Assembly (NCBI GenBank): GCA_934486755.1
Contig: CAKSQT010000065.1
Span: forward strand, 1-9,035
DNA length: 9,035 nucleotides
Direction of reading: 5' to 3'
Origin: an uncultured Eubacteriales bacterium
Lineage (GTDB): Bacteria; Bacillota; Clostridia; Oscillospirales; Acutalibacteraceae
Shown: piece after piece, positions 1 through 4,944 of the stretch
Numbering within the stretch: position 1 is the first letter of the stretch
How the letters are laid out: the number at the start of each line of letters is the position of its first letter
Position numbers and translations under genes: made by a program
Notes under the pieces: generated by a model
Databases searched by the model: none
The model's input: only the letters and a program-made list of their open reading frames with translations
Told to the model about the DNA's origin: nothing

Positions 1-575
1 TGTCCGCATATATCGCAAATGGTAATCTTTCGCATATAATTATATTCAATAAATCTCACAGCCCTGTCGACCTGACCGACGGAGCTGTGTTTTTTACTGC
101 CCGAAGCCGTGCTTATTGTGTTAAGAGCTGCACAAAGATACCCTACTAACTTCACTTGGCTCAATGAATTTTCATTGCAAGACATATAATCAACACAATT
201 CATCACCGTAGATAGCAATGTCGGATTCATAATATGCTTAATGTAATCTGTTTTGTTAATACCGCTTTCGTTAAGCCAATATTCAGCGTCGCTACCGCCG
301 AATCCGAACCAACAAAACGACCACGTATTTTCAATATCGGGCGAATAATACGTTATAAGGGTATTGGGATGTATTATAAAAATATCGCCCTCCGATACCG
401 AAAACTTATTGCCGTCAGCCTCATAAAAACCTTCCCCTTTTGTAACGTAGTGAATAAGATAGTATTTTCGTATATGCGGAGCGCAGACAAATTCGGGACA
501 ACAATCCTCATACCCGCAGTTTACAAGATATATTCCTAAATTTTTCACCTTAACGTTAAACATTTCTTTTCGCAT
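1..575 (-). CDS. AraC-family transcriptional regulator, C-terminus cut off by the window edge
   Basis: I translated this region directly; it is open for 191 codons from ATG 575 and runs off position 1. Residues 34-80 form a cupin-like AraC ligand-binding domain: HYVTKGEGFYEADG (42-55) is followed by SEGDIFIIHPN (61-71), the usual hairpin of AraC N-terminal domains. Residues 165-191 (VDRAVRFIEYNYMRKITICDI) match the start of the first helix-turn-helix of the AraC DNA-binding domain, so about 90-100 residues are missing to the left. ATG 575 is chosen because GGTGA lies 5 bases upstream; Met5 has no ribosome site. The gene is divergent from the sugar operon starting at 737, the normal arrangement for a local activator that senses the sugar or an intermediate. 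The family call is firm. The ligand and the regulated promoter are inferred from position. Confidence 0.9.
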   Translation of the reverse strand, partial: MRKEMFNVKVKNLGIYLVNCGYEDCCPEFVCAPHIRKYYLIHYVTKGEGFYEADGNKFSVSEGDIFIIHPNTLITYYSPDIENTWSFCWFGFGGSDAEYWLNESGINKTDYIKHIMNPTLLSTVMNCVDYMSCNENSLSQVKLVGYLCAALNTISTASGSKKHSSVGQVDRAVRFIEYNYMRKITICDICG

Positions 576-593
576 AACAGTCACCGCTTTTCA

Positions 594-629
594 ATAATAC
601 TGCAATATGTTTTCTATTAAAAGTATTAT
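594..629. repeat. Inverted repeat over the regulator promoter, possible operator
   Basis: ATAATACT (594-601) and AGTATTAT (622-629) are perfect 8-base inverted copies 20 bases apart. The right arm covers most of the -10 element of the leftward regulator promoter. Because that arm lies largely upstream of the likely start (about 618), it would act as DNA rather than as an RNA hairpin. Role as an operator is inferred; both arms are AT-rich, so chance is possible. Confidence 0.25.
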
Positions 630-653
630 ACAACAGCGCGGCAACAAAAGCAA
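625..653 (-). promoter_or_regulatory. Sigma-A type promoter for the AraC-family regulator
   Basis: On the minus strand a weak -35 TTGCTT (653-648), a 17-base spacer and a perfect -10 TATAAT (630-625) are seen. The start would fall near 618, giving a leader of about 43 bases before ATG 575. The poor -35 fits a weakly expressed or regulated gene. The spacer carries three CAACA units (plus strand 631, 642, 651). Confidence 0.5.
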
Positions 654-685
654 CATATATACAAATTTCAAACAACTTTGCTCCA

Positions 686-714
686 TTGTAACAGAAGAAT
701 GTCTAAAATATAAT
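686..714 (+). promoter_or_regulatory. Sigma-A type promoter for the sugar operon
   Basis: TTGTAA (686-691), a 17-base spacer and a perfect TATAAT (709-714) precede the epimerase gene. The predicted start near 721 lies just ahead of the AAGGAG ribosome site (723-728), so the leader would be only about 16 bases. This leaves little room for leader-based control and points to regulation by DNA-binding proteins such as the divergent AraC-type protein. Confidence 0.6.
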
Positions 715-736
715 GCATTCATAAGGAGTGATTTTA

Positions 737-1612
737 ATGAAGTACGGCACGGTCTGCGCCTATTGGACAAAAGAATGGAGCAATGAGGATTACAAAGCTT
801 TTGCAAAAAAAATTAAAGGGTTAGGGTTCGACGTTATGGAGTTGCCCGCAGGCGATCTGCTTAAAATGAGCGATGAAAAGTTATTTGAATTGCGTGACAT
901 CGCAACCGAATTAAACCTTGAAATCTCATCAAATATAGGGCCGCCAAAGAACAAAAACATTTCCTCTGAAAACCCCGAAATTCAACAAGCGGGAATTAAA
1001 TATTTGCAGGATATAATGCTGAAAATGGAAAAACTCGGTTCAAAGGTACTTGTCGGCGCAATGTATAACTGCTGGCCATACGATTTTACGGATCTTGACA
1101 AACCAGCAATTTGGAAACGCGCTGTTGCAAATATGCGCCTGCTGGCTGATTTTGCCGAGAAGCATAACATAACACTATGTCTTGAAGTGCTTAACCGTTT
1201 TGAAACTAATTTAATTAACACCTGTTCAGAGGGCGTTAAGTTTTGCAATGAAGTCGGCAAGGACAATGTTAAGCTCCTGCTGGATACATTCCATATGAAT
1301 ATTGAGGAAGACAACTTGCCGCGCGCCATTATTGAAGCAGGCAGTCATTTAGGACATTTACACGTCGGCGAAGGCAACAGAAAACTGCCCGGTCAGGGGC
1401 ATTTACCTTGGGCTGAAATAGGAATTGCACTTAGAAAAATCGGATACGAAAACGACGTTGTTATGGAGCCTTTCTTAAAAAGCGAAGGCGAGGTCGGCAG
1501 AGATATTAAAGTATGGCGCGACCTCAGCGATAATGCGGACGCCGAAAAAATGGACAGTATGATCGCCGATTCCCTCGGATTTTTGAAATCAAATTTTGAG
1601 GTGGCAAAATGA
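737..1612 (+). CDS. D-allulose (psicose)/D-tagatose 3-epimerase family protein
   Basis: This is a 291-residue TIM-barrel protein of the AP-endonuclease-2/sugar epimerase fold. It resembles characterised D-psicose 3-epimerases of Agrobacterium and Ruminiclostridium over its whole length, as I recall those sequences. These cytosolic Mn/Co-dependent enzymes interconvert ketoses at C3, for example D-fructose and D-allulose or D-tagatose and D-sorbose. Visible active-site blocks are LEVLNRFE (149-156; metal ligand E150, E156), LDTFHMNIEED (182-192; D183, H186), HLHVGEGNRKLPGQG (207-221; H209, R215) and VMEPF (242-246; E244), in the same numbering as the clostridial enzyme. Residue 6 is Val where I recall Tyr, and residue 66 is Asn where the Pseudomonas enzyme has Cys, so substrate preference may differ. 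ATG 737 is chosen over in-frame GTG 728 because AAGGAG (723-728) sits 8 bases before it and overlaps the GTG. First gene of the operon; its stop overlaps the kinase start by 4 bases. Confidence 0.88.
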   Translation: MKYGTVCAYWTKEWSNEDYKAFAKKIKGLGFDVMELPAGDLLKMSDEKLFELRDIATELNLEISSNIGPPKNKNISSENPEIQQAGIKYLQDIMLKMEKLGSKVLVGAMYNCWPYDFTDLDKPAIWKRAVANMRLLADFAEKHNITLCLEVLNRFETNLINTCSEGVKFCNEVGKDNVKLLLDTFHMNIEEDNLPRAIIEAGSHLGHLHVGEGNRKLPGQGHLPWAEIGIALRKIGYENDVVMEPFLKSEGEVGRDIKVWRDLSDNADAEKMDSMIADSLGFLKSNFEVAK

Positions 1613-2574
1613 TTGAAATACTTACAATGGGTGAAATAATAGTTGAAATTATGCGCAAAAAAGCGGACTCTCCCCTATATTGTGCGGCCGAGTTTTTAGG
1701 ACCTTTTCCGAGCGGAGCGCCTGCAATATTTGCAGACACCGCAGCACGGTTGGGACACAAAACAGCAATTGTGGGCGGCGTCGGAAACGACGATTTCGGC
1801 AAATGTCTGCTTGACCGCTTTGAAAATGACGGGGTTTCAAGCCGATATATAAATGTCAGCGATGATGATTTTACAGGCTGTGCCTTTGTAACCTATTTTG
1901 AAGACGGCGAGCGTAAATTTATTTTCCACATCAACAATACCGCGGCAATTAATGTAGAAATGCCTGACATTTCAGCGGAAAAGGACATTAAATACTTCCA
2001 TATAATGGGGTGTTCCGTTACCGCAAATGAACATTTTGCAAATATGATATTAACATTAGCAATGCAAATTAAGTATATGGGCGGTTCAATTTCTTTCGAC
2101 CCTAATATACGGCCTGAACTTATTAAAAATGAAAATATCTTTAATAAGATATATGAAATCATTGATATTGCTGATGTTTTTTTGCCCGGCAAAGAGGAAT
2201 TACTGCAACTAAGCAAGAAAGACTCTGAAAAAGAGGCAGTCGATTGGTGCTTTGAACACCCGAATATAAAAATTGTCGTAGTTAAAAACGGCTCGCACGG
2301 CTGCACTGTATACACGCGTACGCGCGTATTATCGTCAGGTGTATACAATATAACGCCCGTTGACGCAACAGGTGCGGGCGACAGCTTTGATGCCGCCTTT
2401 ATTTGCGGTATTATCGAAGGTAAAGGCCTTGAAAGTTCCGTAAAATACGCTTCGGCAGCAGCGGCGCTTAACACGGCTTCATTCGGGCCGATGGAAGGTG
2501 AAATTTCGGTAAAAAATGTCAACGACTTTATTAAAACAAATGATATAGAGGTAAAAAAGATATGCCGTATGTAA
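1609..2574 (+). CDS. PfkB/ribokinase-family carbohydrate kinase
   Basis: A 321-residue cytosolic kinase that would phosphorylate a sugar using ATP. PfkB features appear in order: the N-terminal strand ILTMGEIIVEI (4-14); the substrate loop PSGAPAIFADTAARLG (34-49); GGVGNDDFG (56-64); FDPNIRP (163-169); LPGKEEL (192-198); KNGSHG (226-231); and the C-terminal signature DATGAGDSFDAAF (252-264), with the anion-hole glycines and catalytic base D258. The first signature is slightly unusual: the Asn that usually follows GAPA is Ile40. The start overlaps the epimerase stop as ATGA (1609-1612), with GAGG 7 bases upstream, so translation is probably coupled. Its stop lies 13 bases inside the next gene. 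The neighbours suggest it acts on a ketose from the epimerase or isomerase, giving a phosphate the aldolase can cleave. Whether C1 or C6 is phosphorylated cannot be read from sequence; a KDG or tagatose-phosphate kinase is an alternative. Confidence 0.85.
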   Translation: MIEILTMGEIIVEIMRKKADSPLYCAAEFLGPFPSGAPAIFADTAARLGHKTAIVGGVGNDDFGKCLLDRFENDGVSSRYINVSDDDFTGCAFVTYFEDGERKFIFHINNTAAINVEMPDISAEKDIKYFHIMGCSVTANEHFANMILTLAMQIKYMGGSISFDPNIRPELIKNENIFNKIYEIIDIADVFLPGKEELLQLSKKDSEKEAVDWCFEHPNIKIVVVKNGSHGCTVYTRTRVLSSGVYNITPVDATGAGDSFDAAFICGIIEGKGLESSVKYASAAAALNTASFGPMEGEISVKNVNDFIKTNDIEVKKICRM

Positions 2575-3404
2575 CAAGTAAAGAGATTATAAAAGAAGCA
2601 AAAAAAGGCGGATATGCCGTGCCTGCCCTTAATGCAGAAAATCTTGAAATGGTTCAGGCAATAATTGACGCGGCAGAGGAAACTCATTCGCCTGTTATGA
2701 TACAAACCACGCCGTCAACCGTTAATTATATGACCCTTGATGAGGCCTACGCAATGGTTCACGCACGTGCGGTCAACTCCAAAGTCCCTGTATGCCTTCA
2801 CCTTGACCATTGTGAAAGTTTCACCGATGTTATGCGCGCCATCAAGGTCGGATACAGTTCGGTAATGATAGACGCATCAAAATTGCCCTATGAGGAAAAC
2901 ATAGCGGTAACAAGAAAAGTCGTTGAGGCAGCCCACGCAATGGACATTACAGTTGAGGCGGAGCTTGGAACCGTCGGAGGCAAGGAAGACGGAAGAAAAG
3001 CCGACGTTGCCTACACCGATCCTGCGCAAGCCGTTGATTTTGCGGGAAGAACGGGAATTGATATATTTGCGGTAGCGATAGGAACGTCACACGGTTTTTA
3101 CAAGGGCGAGCCGAGGCTCGATTTTGATTTGCTCAACGAAATTGCTCACAAGGTCGATCTACCTCTTGTTTTACACGGCGGCTCGGGTATCCCTGATGAA
3201 ATGATACAAAAAACTATTAAGTTAGGAATATGCAAAGTGAATTTTGCTACTGAGTTACGTGCCGCGGCAACTGCCGCCGTAAGAGAAAGCCTTACCGACG
3301 ATAAGATTATAGACCCGAAAAAATATATGGGCAAGGCACGCGAGGCGGTTAAAAACCTTGCGATACACAAAATAAAGCTTTGCGGTTCCGACAATAAGAT
3401 ATGA
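2562..3404 (+). CDS. Class II ketose-phosphate aldolase, GatY/KbaY/Fba-like
   Basis: A 280-residue zinc-dependent aldolase, close to the usual length of about 285 for tagatose-bisphosphate aldolase subunits. Visible motifs are CLHLDHCES (78-86; catalytic D82, zinc ligand H83), SVMIDASKLPYEENI (100-114), VEAELGTVGGKED (131-143), AIGTSHGFYKG (172-182; zinc ligand H177), LVLHGGSGIP (202-211; zinc ligand H205) and KVNFATELR (225-233), which contacts the phosphate or substrate in the family. It should cleave a phosphorylated ketose to dihydroxyacetone phosphate plus an aldehyde. With only one sugar kinase in the operon, the substrate may be a ketose 1-phosphate rather than a bisphosphate; this is inference. 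GAGG (2548-2551) lies 10 bases before ATG 2562, and the gene overlaps the kinase by 13 bases. The C-terminus (266-280) is lysine-rich. The class is certain; the exact substrate is open. Confidence 0.9.
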   Translation: MPYVTSKEIIKEAKKGGYAVPALNAENLEMVQAIIDAAEETHSPVMIQTTPSTVNYMTLDEAYAMVHARAVNSKVPVCLHLDHCESFTDVMRAIKVGYSSVMIDASKLPYEENIAVTRKVVEAAHAMDITVEAELGTVGGKEDGRKADVAYTDPAQAVDFAGRTGIDIFAVAIGTSHGFYKGEPRLDFDLLNEIAHKVDLPLVLHGGSGIPDEMIQKTIKLGICKVNFATELRAAATAAVRESLTDDKIIDPKKYMGKAREAVKNLAIHKIKLCGSDNKI

Positions 3405-3416
3405 GAGGTACTTGAT

Positions 3417-4400
3417 ATGAAAAGAAATTATTCTGTTTTTATAGATCACGTAGGCACTTTTTGCGATAGATACTGTACCGCTTATTCTGAAAAAGAATAT
3501 TCAATCGGTGAAAAGTTCGACCGAATTAAAAGTATTCCGCTTTTATCGGCGGTGGATCTCAATCTTACCAAAGAGTATTTTGATAAAATAGACGAATTGA
3601 AATCAGAAATCAAGCGTACGGGTCTAAAAGTCAATTGTGTTATGGTTGATACAACGGCAGACAGAGATTACAGGCAGGGATCGTTTTCGTCGCTTGACGC
3701 TGCGATCAGAAAAAAAGCCCTTGAAAATTCAAAAAAGGCAATGGATTTTGCGGAAGAAATCGGGTGTAATACATTTGCTGTATGGCCAGGGCAGGACGGC
3801 TATGATTATATGTTTGAAGCCGATTACATTAAGGAAAGAACACTGTTTGCGGAATGTATAAAGGAACTCAGCAAATATAAGCCGAATATGAATATTGCGC
3901 TTGAATATAAGCCAAAGGAACCGAGAAACAAGTGTTATATAAGCGGTATGGCATCTACCCTTCTTATGATAAATTCACTTAATGTCAATAATGTCGGTAT
4001 AGCTATGGATTACGGGCACTCGTTCTTCGCAGGCGAAAATCCCGCCGAGGCGGTGGCGCTATGCGAAATGTACGGCGGAAAACTTATGGCAGTTCATATG
4101 AACGACAATTACGGCTCCTGGGACGACGATCTTATAGCAGGCAGCGTAAACACTATCCCCTATCTTGAATTCATCTACTGGTTAAGAAAAACAGGATATA
4201 ACGGTTACATAACGTTTGACCAATTCCCGTACAGAGAAAACTCGCGTGACGCCGTAAACGAAAGCGCTGAATGGTTTGATTATCTTGAATCATTAGTCGA
4301 CAACTGCGACCCTGCAATAATCGAAAAGGTATTAAACAAAAAAGACGGCGTTTCGGCAAGCAGACTGACAAGAGAAATTTTGCAAGGCAAGTGTAGATAA
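3417..4400 (+). CDS. TIM-barrel sugar isomerase related to RhaI/xylose isomerase
   Basis: A 327-residue protein of the xylose-isomerase-like TIM-barrel fold. The segment ALEYKPKEPRNKCYIS (161-176) resembles the EPKPNEP block of xylose and L-rhamnose isomerases, giving metal ligand E163 and catalytic Lys K165. AMDYGHSFFAG (196-206) supplies D198 and H201, VHMNDNYGSWDDDLIAGS (226-243) supplies H227 and the DDDL...GS run typical of RhaI-type enzymes, and ITFDQFP (265-271) supplies D268. E163, D198, H227 and D268 match the spacing of the four metal ligands of this fold. It probably interconverts an aldose and a ketose, or epimerises a ketose, in the cytosol. It is shorter than Pseudomonas-type RhaI (about 430 residues), so it is a relative rather than RhaI itself. 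The ribosome site GAGAGG (3403-3408) overlaps the aldolase stop, 8 bases before the ATG. Last gene of the operon, followed at once by a terminator. Confidence 0.75.
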   Translation: MKRNYSVFIDHVGTFCDRYCTAYSEKEYSIGEKFDRIKSIPLLSAVDLNLTKEYFDKIDELKSEIKRTGLKVNCVMVDTTADRDYRQGSFSSLDAAIRKKALENSKKAMDFAEEIGCNTFAVWPGQDGYDYMFEADYIKERTLFAECIKELSKYKPNMNIALEYKPKEPRNKCYISGMASTLLMINSLNVNNVGIAMDYGHSFFAGENPAEAVALCEMYGGKLMAVHMNDNYGSWDDDLIAGSVNTIPYLEFIYWLRKTGYNGYITFDQFPYRENSRDAVNESAEWFDYLESLVDNCDPAIIEKVLNKKDGVSASRLTREILQGKCR

Positions 4401-4402
4401 TT

Positions 4403-4434
4403 AAAAAGTGAGTGCAAAAGCACTCACTTTTTTT
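4403..4434. terminator. Bidirectional intrinsic terminator shared by two convergent operons
   Basis: AAAGTGAGTGC (4405-4415) and GCACTCACTTT (4420-4430) form a perfect 11-pair stem with an AAAA loop. On the plus strand a run of seven T (4428-4434) follows, 3 bases after the isomerase stop. On the minus strand A4403-4407 gives five T, so the same hairpin can stop the leftward metal operon. The stop codon of the 41-residue gene lies inside the stem (4424-4426). Confidence 0.9.
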
Positions 4435-4549
4435 GTTTATTATTCTTCTTATGCACCAACAGCTTACACAAAAACGCTTCAAGCAAAATCATTAAAACAA
4501 AGAATACAATCAGCACTAAGACTGCGATAAGGGAGTATACGAGTTTCAC
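4424..4549 (-). CDS. Small single-TM membrane peptide, 41 residues
   Basis: I do not recognise this peptide. GTG 4549 overlaps the stop of the HMA-domain gene as GTGA (4546-4549), and AGGA lies 6 bases upstream inside that gene, so translation looks coupled. Residues 4-23 (VYSLIAVLVLIVFFVLMILL) are a strongly hydrophobic segment, followed by E24, C28 and a basic tail (HKKNNKQKK, 33-41). This predicts an N-out, C-in single-pass membrane peptide, the same topology as the two other small proteins of the operon. It is the last gene, and its stop lies in the terminator stem. The hydrophobic run, the coupling and the full use of the space up to the terminator support a real gene over a chance ORF. 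It could be a subunit or regulator of the ABC permease, but nothing in the sequence proves that. Confidence 0.65.
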   Translation of the reverse strand: MKLVYSLIAVLVLIVFFVLMILLEAFLCKLLVHKKNNKQKK

Positions 4550-4944
4550 GGAGCATCCTTCCTTTCAATGCCCATAACGGTATATGCGCCGATATTGTTA
4601 ACGGTATTTCTGAGAAAGCTCTCGTCCTGTGCCGATTTTGAACGAACGGTAACAACGCCGTTTCCGATATCTGCTGTTGCCCAAACCCCATCGGCTGAGT
4701 TAAGCGCGTTTTCAATGCGCGCCGCACAATTTGAACAAACCATACCGTCTACCTTCATAAAAACAGTATACGGATAATGCGCTTTGTTTTTATCGGCTAC
4801 CTTTACGCGTTTCACGGCTCCGTCGCCAGAGGTTCCGCAACAGCCGCTGTTCAATCTTTTTATATAACTGCGTACTACAAGCCATACAAAAACGACAGCG
4901 ACCGCAATAAGAACCGCATACTTTAAAACTGTAACTCCGTTCAT
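4546..4944 (-). CDS. Membrane-tethered HMA (heavy-metal-associated) domain protein
   Basis: A 132-residue protein with an N-terminal membrane helix at about 7-25 (LKYAVLIAVAVVFVWLVV), then basic residues (R25, K29, R30, K45, R46, K48) that place the C-terminus in the cytosol. A CC pair (35-36) follows the helix. Residues 58-127 form a ferredoxin-like HMA domain with the metal site GMVCSNCAARIENAL (67-81; ligands C70 and C73), as in copper chaperones and P-type ATPase N-domains. Unlike CopZ it is anchored to the membrane, and no P-type ATPase gene is present in the window. ATG 4944 overlaps the permease stop as ATGA (4941-4944), so the two are probably made in coupled amounts. Likely role: binding or delivering Cu(I) or another thiophilic metal, or sensing it, next to the ABC permease. 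The metal and the partner are inferred. Confidence 0.85.
   Translation of the reverse strand: MNGVTVLKYAVLIAVAVVFVWLVVRSYIKRLNSGCCGTSGDGAVKRVKVADKNKAHYPYTVFMKVDGMVCSNCAARIENALNSADGVWATADIGNGVVTVRSKSAQDESFLRNTVNNIGAYTVMGIERKDAP

Noticed and set aside
234..539. 101-codon plus-strand open frame
   Set aside because: It is antisense to the AraC-family regulator, whose cupin domain is clear; no family features or ribosome site.
728..736. GTG 728 as start of the epimerase
   Set aside because: This GTG overlaps the AAGGAG ribosome site. ATG 737 has correct spacing and gives the MKxG...YW start of the family.
1893..2705. 270-codon open frame on the minus strand
   Set aside because: It is antisense to the kinase and aldolase, both of which carry intact family motifs on the plus strand; the product shows no family features.
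4479..4727. 82-codon minus-strand frame across the HMA gene end
   Set aside because: It is out of frame with the HMA domain, is full of Arg and Leu without structure, and competes with the coupled GTG 4549 gene, which has a ribosome site and a TM segment.
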